Positions 23,901 to 37,490 of a stretch of 64,000 bases of DNA are shown in pieces. This DNA comes from Halisarca cf. caerulea (lineage: Eukaryota; Porifera; Demospongiae; Chondrillida; Halisarcidae): positions 42,201-106,200 of the forward strand of contig CAUJGJ010000137.1 of the NCBI GenBank assembly GCA_963170055.1, written 5' to 3'. The translations under genes and the position numbers were made by a program. How positions within the stretch are numbered: position 1 is the stretch's first letter; each line of letters opens with the position of its first letter. The notes below the pieces were generated by a model that worked only from the letters and a program-made list of their open reading frames with translations, was not told where the DNA came from and made no database searches.

Positions 23901-25385
23901 AGAAGTGAGGGTCACTTATTGGTAGAAACCTCTTGTTTTCTGTCACAACCATACCTGGTATACATGGTAAACGCAATCATGTCATATTGTTGACGTCTCC
24001 TCCGTTATATTAATTTCTTATTGCAAACTACAATGAACATCCCTGGAAGAGTTAGTGTGTACGTGTACATTACATAACTTGATGATTTATATGTCATTTC
24101 CTGTACATAGTGTTCCAATTATTCAAAAGGGTTGGTCCCAGGTTCATTCTGCAAAAGCATGTGTTCTGAAATGGTTCAATACAGCAAGTGTTTGGGACAT
24201 GGAGTGAAACCACATGTCCTTCTGGTGAAATACAAAGGCAAGGACATAATACTGAAAGCCAAAATAACATATAAAAGTACTGTTGTTATGCATAAAATAC
24301 CTGAGATAAAATACCTACAGGATAAGCATGGTTCTCTCCTTAAATTTGACCAATTTGCTACCGTGATCAATAGTACAATCAAAGAGCTTATCTTTGGATG
24401 GGAAGGAACATATTACGCAAGCAAGGATGTCATTGATGAATTCTTACTGGAATGTGATGCCAACTCTGATGCTCTGATATCTTACCATGAGGCTGCTTCC
24501 TGCATGAGGATATTGGCTTCAGAAGAATATGTTTTCTATGTATTACTGAGGGGCATTCCGGGGGTGCCTGAAGTATATGGAACTTGTGGGAACATTTTTG
24601 CTGTACAAAGCACTTTGGCAGATGACTTACGGGATCATGTTGCCTTGGATCCTAGAACATGGAAGAAACGGGCTTTGATTGCCATCTCTATGCTTGACAT
24701 GGTTGAAGCATTTGAGCACACACCTTATGGCACTGTCTACCTCTGTGATGTGCAGGAGGGCAATTTTGGAGTTGACAGTTCCCTCAAAGCCTATGCTATT
24801 GACATGGATATTTCCTTCTTCGAGGAACAAATTGCATTAATGGTAAAAGACCAAAAGAAGCTAACATGTTCTTCGGATGAGATCTGCAACATTATTGCCT
24901 GTTGGTCCAAGTGCAATCTTTCAACAAACGTGTGTGAACCAAAACTCTACTCAAGTAACCTCCAAGTAAGTACGTGGTGTTATTTGCTGATTAGTCCACA
25001 TCATATATACAGCACTAATACCTGTCACATGAACATTGTTAGAGTATTGTTGGAATGTAAAATCATATGCATTCAACTGTAATTAGTTCTGTATGCAGAC
25101 CCAAGGTTCAATAATTTGTGTTCTGAGGGGAACTATATCACGTCTCATCCTCCTGTGATCTTGCAGGTCATATGTAATAACATTTTCTTATCAAATGGCA
25201 TTACAAATCCAGGACTCCTATTCAGACCTCCAGAGAGAATAGAGGACCATTTGGCTGAGCTGTTGGAGACATGTGGGCATCCTCGATACCTCATCCGCTA
25301 CTTCAATGATACACTAGTGCGTTCTCCTCCCAACGTCTTGAACAGTCTAAGAAATTTGCTACATGAATCGATTAAAGACAGGTGA
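20981..25385 (+). CDS. FAM69/DIPK1-like divergent protein kinase, paralog C (inverted copy)
   Basis: Exons 20981-21166, 24111-24965 and 25167-25385 encode 419 residues. Introns are 2.9 kb and 201 nt, with donors GTACGT and GTAAGT and acceptors CATAG and TTGCAG, phase 0. Signal anchor at about residues 17-32; luminal Cys-rich start at 63; candidate nucleotide-binding Lys at 111; EF-hand-like loop DANSDALISYHE at 178-189; catalytic-loop equivalent CDVQEGNF at 274-281; IDMD at 292-295; Cys-containing activation-loop insert at 301-330. This is the only member on the plus strand, head-to-head with B and tail-to-tail with D. It has one extra residue (GWEGTYYAS) and a distinct activation segment (EQIALMVKDQKKLTC). 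It appears intact. A kinase role in the ER lumen follows from the family and was not tested. Confidence 0.87.
21208..21402. mobile_element. MITE in intron 1 of paralog C
   Basis: Begins CAGTAGAATCTTTGAATAAG, ends in AATACTG, flanked by TA. It carries an internal short hairpin GTGTCCACTATC/GATAGTGGACAC and belongs to the CAGTxGAAxC mariner-like group. Confidence 0.55.
21557..21715. mobile_element. MITE of the AATCTGACA family
   Basis: Starts CAGCGAAACCTTTCTAATCT and ends AGAGGTTACACTG. Internal AATCTGACA and CATAAGATGATCAC phrases recur at about 10510-10600, 34210-34320 and 44179-44380. Confidence 0.55.
21716..24110 (+). other. Rest of intron 1 of paralog C
   Basis: Holds a fragment at 21926-22060 that recurs at 41757-41790 and 62100-62200 (TATTTAATCTGGGGAACCTT), the inverted-repeat element at 23419-23636, and from about 23900 the paralogous sequence that precedes exon 2 in other copies. 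Frames at 22090-22296 and 22473-22814 have no recognisable family. Confidence 0.45.
23419..23636. mobile_element. Foldback element with 85-bp arms
   Basis: Arms 23419-23503 and 23552-23636 are inverted copies with a few mismatches (outer ends TTTGGATAAGTCTTATC; inner ends CGCCCACTT). The 48-bp centre contains two TTGGTTTTAG units and CCTGAAGAAGCC. No coding capacity. Confidence 0.75.
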
Positions 25386-25710
25386 CTGTGTTACACTCGA
25401 AATGTAACTGAAATTGCATACTTGTATAATTAATTTTATTATGTATAATGGATGTAGTTCCACTGAGCAATGATTTTAACTCAGAGTCTATAATATTATT
25501 TTATATATTATAATATTATTATGACGGCATTGGCACTTGTAATATTCATTCATGCTTTGTACTGCAGCTGCAAAAATTTGAAAAAAACGTACATGCATCA
25601 TTCATGCATCATTCATGCATGTATGTATGTGTGTATATGCATATTTTCAAGCATGTAAGGCCTGTGTGTATACATTGTACTATGCATGTATGCAGTGCAT
25701 GTTTGCTGCA

Positions 25711-25753
<43 letters not shown>

Positions 25754-25857
25754 CCCGTAGCTAATTGTGTTAGTGTTCATTGTTTTTTTATTATTACTTA
25801 TTTCTTGCATGTATGTTGTAACTTACATTAATATTTATTAATGAAATTTATTAATAA

Positions 25858-25893
<36 letters not shown>

Positions 25894-25925
25894 TTACATA
25901 TAATTTATATAGAAGGGTGTATAAA
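25386..25925. other. Intergenic stretch 3' of paralog C
   Basis: AT-rich with (ATGC) runs near 25600 and (AT)n arrays at 25716-25752 and 25861-25892. No gene seen. Confidence 0.5.
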
Positions 25926-26205
25926 AACCATGTAAAAATGGTAAAATGATGTAGGATTGACACAGGATCATGCAAAAAGGCATTATCAAAAAGACTCTCC
26001 AAAAACACTTGGAACAAGGGTAAGTTGCGATACCGGTACAGGGCTAGTGGGCAAAGGGCAAGACAGGCATAGGGCTAAATGAGCATAGGGCTATACATAC
26101 ATGAAACTAGACGGATATAGGGCTAGACAGACTGAGAACACACTGCAAATTCCTACCCCACATGTGCAGCACATTGGACGTATGTGCTGCAGGATGTAGG
26201 AATTT
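25926..26205. mobile_element. Foldback-family element, left half
   Basis: Matches the left arm and centre of the complete element at 61331-61801: AACCATGTAAAAATGGTAAA, GATTGACACAGGATC, CAAAAACACTTGGAACAAGG, and the CATAGGGCTA minisatellite. The inverted right arm is missing. Confidence 0.7.
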
Positions 26206-26273
26206 GTTGTAGTTGTCCAGTATAACTAGTCTCTTTTTGTACATACAACCGGACAAGTAAAGTATCTGTACTG

Positions 26274-26342
26274 AACACACACACACACACACACACACAC
26301 CCACACACCCACACCCACACACACACATACATACACACACAT

Positions 26343-26400
<58 letters not shown>
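26274..26400. repeat. (AC)n microsatellite
   Basis: About 127 bp, nearly pure AC with CCCACAC and ATACAT interruptions. Confidence 0.9.
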
Positions 26401-26402
<2 letters not shown>

Positions 26403-26410
26403 TATACACA

Positions 26411-26591
26411 CAGTATAACCCTTCTATTTTGAACACCTCGGGACCAAGAAAGAACTGTCTTGCATGATTTTGAATTAAGGTGTCCTCTTTTCAGGGGTCG
26501 AAAATGTACGTACTGTAATTTGGAAGAGTGTAGTCAAATATTATAGGCTCAGATGACATGTGTCCATATTACAGAGGTGCTCCATGTACTG
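26411..26591. mobile_element. MITE, CAGTATAACC family
   Basis: Begins CAGTATAACCCTTCTATTTT and ends CCATGTACTG before TA. Internal sequence (GGGACCAAGAAAGAACTGTC, GTGTCCATATTACAGAGG) recurs at 34010-34210. Confidence 0.6.
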
Positions 26592-26764
26592 TATATCATT
26601 TCTCCAAATGCAAGATGCAAGCCACGTTCAAACCAAATGTAGTGCAACCTCTATATACATGTACATAAACGCAGTCTGGCATGCAATCAATATTATCTGA
26701 TTACCTTATGAGGTACAGTCACCATATTAAAGTATACTAATCATTACTCCATATAAATCCACTA

Positions 26765-27175
26765 ATAAATGGGCAGGCAAAAGGGCCTGGTATGCTTGCA
26801 CATCACTTTTTGTACCTGGGAGACGAAGTCGGCAAAGATAAAACACAAACAAAATGTGTATGTGAAATGCGAAGCGAATAAATTAATGGTGGGTCGTTAT
26901 TGGCTGAGCACTAATGTTATAAGTACTAAGAACAAAAGAATTCTGAGTGTCCCTATAAACAAACAAACATGCATATTTTATATAAATCAGATGGTTTCAA
27001 AGCTTGAGGTGAAAGAGGAGTGGTTGTTGCCAGCTACATGGGAACAATTGTGTTTGCATTTCAATAAACACAATAAGACTGTACATAGTATGAGAAATTT
27101 AATAGTAAAAGGCGAATTTGCTATGTACAAGGATAGATACAGGCAAAGAGATAGTCTGGCTTGCTAGACCCCCTC
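26765..27175. repeat. Dispersed repeat, unclassified (with 35028-35200)
   Basis: Shares GGCAAAGGGCCTGGTATGCT, the TGGGAGACGAAGTCGGCAAA region and the GGCTGAGCACT region with 35028-35200. The 132-codon open frame it contains is not conserved in the other copy. Confidence 0.5.
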
Positions 27176-27483
27176 CTAACTGTCTAACAGACTTGACTAA
27201 CTCCCTCCTATATAACTACATCACTTAATAACATTTTCTGCTGTAACTATTTGCATGTGACAGCATGTGACTGCAATCTGAAGAGAGTTGTTCGAGTTGA
27301 AATTTTCTTTCAAAATCTATAAAATTAATGGTAAAATTAAAGTTACAGACATAGGTCTATAGTTTTCCCAATAAATCTAACTGCAGTATATGAAGATTCC
27401 TAACTTTGTACCATCTACCATTTAAATAATGTGTTTCATGACTGTAGCCCTTAAGTGTAAAACAACGTAACATCTGGACATAA

Positions 27484-27535
27484 CACACTCATACACACAT
27501 ACATGCACACACAAACACACACACACACACAACAC

Positions 27536-27601
<66 letters not shown>

Positions 27602-27627
27602 ACACACACACGTAATATATAGACACA

Positions 27628-27678
<51 letters not shown>

Positions 27679-27704
27679 ACACACACACGTAATATATAGA
27701 CACA

Positions 27705-27782
<78 letters not shown>
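27484..27782. repeat. (AC)n microsatellite with higher-order units
   Basis: Within the array, a segment CACGTAATATATAGACACAC occurs twice about 80 bp apart, so a longer unit was duplicated inside the microsatellite. Confidence 0.9.
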
Positions 27783-27783
<1 letters not shown>

Positions 27784-28064
27784 ACACACTTGTAATACCA
27801 CAGCCTGCAGTGTGGGCTATTGTGGCCCACTTGTTGGGGGTGAGCCACCAGACATCAGTGAGGGAGAGACCCACTGGATATGAGCCCAGCTGTCCCCACC
27901 ATCCCTGATGGCCCCCTTGTGCAATCAGGGGTTACCTATCTGTGAGGTTGCAAGCCCCACAAGATGGGCAGAAACGGACTGCAGCGGAAGAGTGGTGGTG
28001 TGTCCACCTAACTCACAGCAGCAGTGATTCCCAACCCTAAACTCAGTAATATCCCAGCTAATAG
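27783..28064. repeat. Dispersed GC-richer repeat, part 1 (split by a LINE)
   Basis: Inverted match to 56495-56790: AATACCACAGCCTGCAGTG, GAGGGAGAGACCCACTGGAT, AACCTCACAGATAG-type and CCCAACCCTAAACTCAGTAA phrases. Together with 28757-28965 it forms one element, split by the insert at 28065-28756. Confidence 0.75.
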
Positions 28065-28756
28065 CATCAAAGACTCCAAACCCTCTTCAACTATGCTTGT
28101 AGAATTGCCCTTCATCGTCCTTGGTTGCACTCTTCTTCTGCTCTGTGGTCTGAACTTGGTCTGACTTCTCTTGATGTTGACAGAAATCTCCATCTGGCTG
28201 AAATGATGTACAAGTATTCCAATTCTCTCGCTCCTCCATATCTCTCCTCCCTCTTTAAACCCCCTTCTCATTCCTATCAAACTCGTACTCGACACCTACC
28301 AAATCTTCCTCGTGTCAAAACTTCTTTTGGTCGACGTGCCTTCAGCTTCTCTGGCCTCTCTCTTTGGCACTCCATACCATCATCACTGTGATCAGCTAAA
28401 TCTGAAACCACTTTTTCAAGACTTATTCGCACCATGCAACAAACAGGATCACTATTATAATAATAGTTTGCATTGTCCTGCATGATAAACTGATTTGCCA
28501 TATTTCTATTTAAATTTTCTTTAAACTACTCACGTAATTCATCCTTGATCTACTGATACTTTATTTGCATGTCCTTTATTATAATTCATTGCAATTTAAT
28601 TCACATAAGACTATTTCATTCATATTTTCTTCCTTTTTCTAATTCTTTTTTATCTCTGTTTTGCTTTTTGTATCATTTCCTGGGCACCTAGAATAGTAGC
28701 CATTGGCTAAAGGCACTCCCAGATAAAATAAGCTTACCTAACCTAACCTAACCTAA
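28065..28756 (+). mobile_element. 5'-truncated LINE, inserted in an older repeat
   Basis: Reverse-transcriptase thumb/C-terminal translation from about 28073: LFNYACRIALHRPWLHSS, then SLAPPYLSSLF, then FGRRAFSFSGLSLWHSIPSS, ended by a TGA at 28389-28391; after that stop the frame still reads SAKSETTFSRLI, typical of the end of such ORFs. The non-coding 3' part ends in CACTCCCAGATAAAATAAGC followed by TTA(CCTAA)n. The insert is bounded by two halves of one older repeat, which defines its ends. The same 3' terminus occurs at 38175-38258. Confidence 0.75.
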
Positions 28757-28964
28757 GGGTACAAGCGAATGACCAGCACCCTGCCAAAAATCTGATAAAG
28801 AAATACCCAAGTCAAATTTTATGTTTCCAGTGGTTGACACTGCAGGCATGATTTCACCTGTACGCAGCTGAGTGTCCCATCCTTCTAAAAGCATCACCTG
28901 CTGGCAACAGACTTAAGCTCTTAAAAGAGATTACTAACTAGCCCCTCACACCAACTGCATGGAG

Positions 28965-28965
<1 letters not shown>
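28757..28965. repeat. Dispersed GC-richer repeat, part 2
   Basis: Continues the element from 27783-28064 and matches 56265-56485 inverted (GACCAGCACCCTGC, CACCTGCTGGCAACAG, AGAGATTACTAACTAGCCCC). Confidence 0.7.
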
Positions 28966-29174
<209 letters not shown>

Positions 29175-29238
29175 CCTCCTTCTCTGTGTTCGCTTATGAG
29201 CAGTACAGGCCACAGTCAGTAACTGTTATATTTGCTTG

Positions 29239-29774
29239 TCATCTACCACGACAATGTTTCATGTGCATGCTGAATTCGAATCCTTGCAGTTGAAAGTACT
29301 GGTGGCAATGTATGCATTGTTTGCTCAGCTGTGCTGCTGGACCGTGCTTCTGTCTCATGTGGTTTATGAGCCCAGCGTTGGAAAGGGAAATGAATGAACA
29401 CCTGGGTTCATCACAGGACACTGCATATGATGCAGATTGGACTCCTGCCTCCCTTGTCTTCTTTAGTTGGTCCTTTTTCTCCTTCTCTCACAATTCCAGC
29501 TGTTGGCTCAGTTCATTGGCTGCCATTTTGACCACCCATCTCCAAGCTTCCCTCTGACTAGCTACATCCCTCCAGTCTGCTAGAAGGTCGCACTTCTTGA
29601 GATAATCCTTGACAACTTCATTCCACCTTCTCTTCTGTCCACCCACAGAACGCTTCCCTCCAGCCGGGCGACACACCAACAAGCACTTTGGCAGAAGAGA
29701 GTCCTTCATCCTCTCAGTGTGACCGAGCCAACGGAGCCTCCTTTGAAGTATCATCACATCAATTCTCTCAATGC

Positions 29775-29777
<3 letters not shown>
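29239..29777 (-). pseudogene. LINE ORF2 C-terminus with zinc fingers
   Basis: A single minus-strand frame runs from 29777 to the stop at 29239, broken by one TGA at 29488-29490. It contains the LINE post-RT signature RRLRWLGHTERM...LLPKCLL...GGKRSVGGQKRRW, a W-R-D-V-A-x-x-R-E-A-W-R segment, then two C2H2-like units (CDEPRCSFIS...HMRQKH and CIHCHQYF...HMKHC). The upstream part is replaced by a (TG)n array at 29777. It is only lightly decayed, so fairly young. Confidence 0.7.
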
Positions 29778-29862
<85 letters not shown>

Positions 29863-29960
29863 TGTGTGTGTGTATGTATGCATGTGTGCATGTGTGTGTG
29901 TGTGCGTGTGTGTGTGTATGTGTACATGTGTGTGTGTGTCTGTGTGTCTGTATGTGTGCT
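29777..29960. repeat. (TG)n microsatellite
   Basis: About 184 bp with ATG, GC and TC interruptions. Confidence 0.9.
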
Positions 29961-30245
29961 TGCCAGCATTATATTATTATATATTTTACATACATTTGTA
30001 CACTACTGCTTCCCATGTAAAAACCTTTACAAATAATGCATGAAAGCTAATGATAATCCAGTTTAAATGTGATTGTCAGTTACAAATTCTTTGAGAGTTA
30101 TGAATTCAAAGGTTAAATTAGCTCTTTACAGTTCAGCAATCACTATCATATTACATTTCTATATATATTTCCTAAACAATTATTGCATATTTTCGGCAAT
30201 ATGTTTGGAATGCATATGCAATATGCTGCTTGGTATATACAGTAC

Positions 30246-30447
30246 AGCTGATCATACAGTAGCTGATCATCCAGTAGCTGATCATACAGTACAGCTGATC
30301 ATACAGTAGCTGATCATACAGTAGCTGATCATACAGTACAGCTGATCATACAGTAGCTGATCATACAGTACAGCTGATCATACAGTACAGCTGATCGTAC
30401 AGTAGCTGATCATACAGTACAGCTGATCATACAGTACAGCTGATCAT
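30246..30447. repeat. Tandem repeat, AGCTGATCATACAGT(AC)
   Basis: Thirteen CTGATC cores in units of 15 and 17 bp that alternate irregularly (AGCTGATCATACAGT and AGCTGATCATACAGTAC). It ends in GCTGATCATGAGAAA, the same junction as a single copy near 37166 in the paralog E flank. Confidence 0.85.
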
Positions 30448-30589
30448 GAGAAATTTAAACACTCAATTATATCCGAGGACATACACAATGACATGACAAA
30501 TTAATTAAAGGGAATGAAAAGTTATAAATGCATGGATTGCATGCTGGATATTGAGTTTCGCATTCACATGTACTGTACCAATTAGCACT

Positions 30590-30680
30590 ACATACCTGCA
30601 GCGGTGTGGGGTGAACATGCACTGCATGGGGTGAACATGCACTGCGTATGGTGACCATGCACTTCATGCATGGTGCATTA
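30590..30680. repeat. Short version of the 20-bp minisatellite
   Basis: About three and a half units of GGGGTGAACATGCACTGCAT. It lies in the paralog D 3' flank at the place where paralog E carries 14 units. Confidence 0.7.
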
Positions 30681-30986
30681 TATGCACATGTGCAGGCATG
30701 CATGCATAATACCTTGCATGCTTGAAACAGTACAGGTAGCTGCCAATTTAAGGGATGTCATCATGTGTACATGCATGGTAAAACACACATAAATGATGAG
30801 TTGTTTTTTTCAAATTTTGCAGCTAAAATACAAAGGCATGCATGCATATTGTATGTGCAAATGTCAGATTTTTGAGAAAATGTATAGTTAAAAATCAACG
30901 TTGAGTAAAAGCTACATCATCCACCAATAATAAATAGACAATATGCAATTTAAGTCATATCATATGAACATATAAGACTTTTATAG

Positions 30987-34717
<3,731 letters not shown>

Positions 34718-34931
34718 CCTTTCAATATCGATATATTTTCAGCTTCCTTACTAAAGTTCATGTACCTAGCTACCTTCTTTTATAGTAAGGCACGTGGTTG
34801 ATGTTGTAGGTCTTCTTATACTATTGTATTGAGTCGAGTCAGCCACTCACAGTAACATTGGGTCACCATTCACAGCGTAGCATTGTGGTTAACATCCATC
34901 AAGTGAAGTCACATATCCCCTGTAGAGTCTT
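34718..34931 (-). promoter_or_regulatory. Upstream region of paralog D
   Basis: Conserved block. The minus-strand TATA-like ACTATAAAAG lies about 65 nt before the ATG. An extra 25-30 bp around CACTCACAGTAACATT is duplicated here. Confidence 0.4.
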
Positions 34932-35025
34932 GTAGTCTCACATCACCAGTCCCTTTAGTTTCCTACTCACCTCCTACCAGTAGGCCGGGAGGTGAGTGGG
35001 AAAAGGGGTTGGTGATGTGAGACTA
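34932..35025. repeat. Palindromic element in promoter (paralog D), most complete copy
   Basis: GTAGTCTCACATCACCAGTC on the left and GGTTGGTGATGTGAGACTAA on the right, with CTCACCTCCTACCAGTAGG at the centre. Arms of roughly 40 bp. Confidence 0.75.
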
Positions 35026-35289
35026 ATAAATGGAAGGGCAAAGGGTCTGGTATGCTTTAGCATCACTTTCTGTACCCGGGAGGCAGAGTCAGCAATGACT
35101 AAACACAACAAATCACAAATGTAAAATACAATTTAAGCAAAATGTGGTCATCATCAGCTGAGCACTGCTGCTGCACATACTGAGAACAGAAGAGTTAGGC
35201 TGCACTGCTTGTGAAAATTCCTGCCTCGAGCAACAAACGTACATGCTGTATGTCCGAGATAGAGGAGCTTGCACAGTGAGTACTCAGTC

Positions 35290-35515
35290 GATCCAAATTG
35301 TCTAGTCCTATACCCATCTAGCCTCATTTTACCCTTATATACTCATCTAGCCCTATGTCCATCTTGTCCTTTGCCCACCTAGCCTTATGCCCATTAAATT
35401 TATCCTTGTTCTAAGTGTTTTTGAAGTATACTTTTTGATGTAGTCTTTTGCACAGTCTTGTGTTAATCCTACATCCATTACCATTTTAAAATGTCTTTAT
35501 ACACCCTTAGAAAAC
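35290..35515. mobile_element. Foldback-family element, right half
   Basis: Matches the right arm of 61331-61801: CCTATACCCATCTAGCCTCA, TTGTTCTAAGTGTTTTTGAA, GTGTTAATCCTACATCC. The left arm is absent. Confidence 0.65.
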
Positions 35516-35559
35516 CTCTGATGGTTGGCTATGGCTTCCGATGTTGAGGAGATGGAGTT

Positions 35560-35935
35560 AGTAGGAGCATAGTTGGCAATAACTGTAGTATATGAGAAAT
35601 GGAATTTCAGATGGATGTTAATAATTTAAAGATTTAAATTTGAAGACACTACCAGCTGCTTCCCATGAAGAGCGAGCATGAGGAGATAAGGCAATGGCAA
35701 CGCCATGTGTGTGTGAAGATTCAGAGCCTGAATGAAAAATAATTATTAATGCAGGATTGTACCTGAGAGATACCATGAATCCGACAATGTGGTTCAGAAA
35801 GAGACAGCAAATCCATGCTTTTATCAGTCACTGTTTCGATAATCTGCTGTAATTTTATAATTAATTGATGACTTCCTGGACTATTTCCATTGATAAAGAA
35901 AGGGGGGCATGATCTAGGAGTGGGCTTCACAAAAA
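35560..35935 (-). pseudogene. LINE endonuclease-domain relic
   Basis: Minus strand reads MDLLSLSEPHCRIHGISQVQ then, after a frame break, HTHGVAIALSPHARSSWEAA. This resembles the apurinic-type endonuclease of LINEs (D-I-x-x-x-x-E-x-x-x-x-x-x-G then G-V-A-x-x-L-S-x-x-A). Broken by a frameshift and stops. Confidence 0.45.
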
Positions 35936-37490
35936 TTCTCTTTTCTAGTTCAGTATAGCCTTTTCTCCTAAAAGATCTGCCACAAACACTTAGATTGCTA
36001 CCATCCCTGTCATATTGCCCTACTGTGTTGACATGGCATGCAGGAAGCTAGCTAGGGAGCCTTCTGCACATTCTAAGCCCATTGTTGTCTGTCCTGTACA
36101 TACTGTACTAGCTCATGCATAATTCAAAGAATGTATTTTGAAAGTGAATTCTTAAGGATATATGTGTTCATGAGTTTCACAAACAGAACTAATAAAGATT
36201 TGTCATGTTCAATACATGGCCTATATTACCAGTACTATAGCACTGGAAATGAAAATAATATTAGTATAATCATTATATACTCAATATACAGGGCCCTGCA
36301 AAATGATTAATATGTTTCTGGTATTGTCCATCTTTGAAATTCACCAGGCCACCAGCAGGGCTATTTTCCATCTAGTAGAATTAGGCATTCCTGTAAGTAT
36401 ATTATTCCTTCTGACTGTGAACAGATAGTATTAATTCTATAGAAAGAATGTTAAAGCAGAGCAAGTTGATAGATCGATGATACAAACTTACAAAGCACAA
36501 TTAGATGGTGGGGGAATGCATTCTGTGTGGAACCAGACAGCCACTAGTCCCACAATAACATGGTTGTGCATGTGTTCATGCTGAATGCACATGCTTTACT
36601 TGATAATTGGCAGTATTTTGGACAGGGTTTGAACCCAGCCAGCATCTTCACTGGTTTTCTTTACATAACAATTAATTCTTTTTCTTTTCCCTCATTTTTT
36701 TGACCATTCAGAAAGGGGACCAGAAACATAATATAAATCTTGCATGGCCTGGTATAATTTAACTTGGAACATAATAATATTATTTCTATCTTGTATTGTG
36801 AAAAATTTCACTTTAAGATAGTTTGTCTTAATTATCATAGGGTTTAACTGCATAGTTTTATATGTACATAAGTAGCTGCATGTGTGTGTATGTGTGTGCA
36901 TGCATTGCCAAGCATATAATATATTTTACATTCATACAATACGTCTTCCCGGAAAATATATAAGGAATGCATGCACATGTGAAAGCTCTGATGATATATA
37001 ATTATATAATATTTATCTAGCATACAATTGTCAATTACAAGCTTTGAGAGTTGTAAATTTGAAGATTAAATTAGCGGTTAAGTTCAGCAGTTATATTTTA
37101 TTGTTATATTATTAATACATTAATATATATTTTAAGCAATATCATACTGCAGCTGTTTGGTTTAGCTGATCATGAGAAAATTATATTCAATAATAATATA
37201 GAGTATAAAAAATGCCAGTTCAGCCAGATACAAATTTGGCCACCTGATACTTCATACTGATAAAGGCTATGAACTTACAACTCCTGCCAACCATAGCCCT
37301 CTATATGTACTGGCTGTAGCTAGAAATTTAGGTGGTTCTGTTGCACCTTTCAGGAATAGGAGTGATTCATCTCCTGTGGCCAAATAAATGAAAATTTGGC
37401 AGCTTGTATTAAAATTTGTCCATGCACACTTGTTTTCTCATCCATGCAGCCGATTTAATTCGGAAGACTCTGAAACATTCACAGCAAATG
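35936..37490. other. Intergenic stretch
   Basis: AT-rich. From about 36890 to 37170 it is collinear with the paralog D 3' flank (about 29940-30450), including a single GCTGATCATGAG. No gene seen. GGGTTTGAACCCAGCC near 36628 resembles a tRNA B-box but no tRNA fold is apparent. Confidence 0.4.

Noticed and set aside
26769..27167. 132-codon frame resembling a gene
   Set aside because: It is part of a dispersed repeat also seen at 35028-35200, where the frame is broken.
27422..27874. Long open frames encoding Cys-Val or His-Thr repeats in (AC)n arrays (also at 28921-29293, 29688-30043, 32337-32711, 43620-44077, 53297-53744, 62214-62522, 63058-63563)
   Set aside because: They are read-through of dinucleotide microsatellites, open in several frames on both strands, with no conserved flanking protein.
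36620..36640. GGGTTTGAACCCAGCC, like a tRNA B-box
   Set aside because: No A-box at the right distance and no cloverleaf; probably chance or an old SINE trace.
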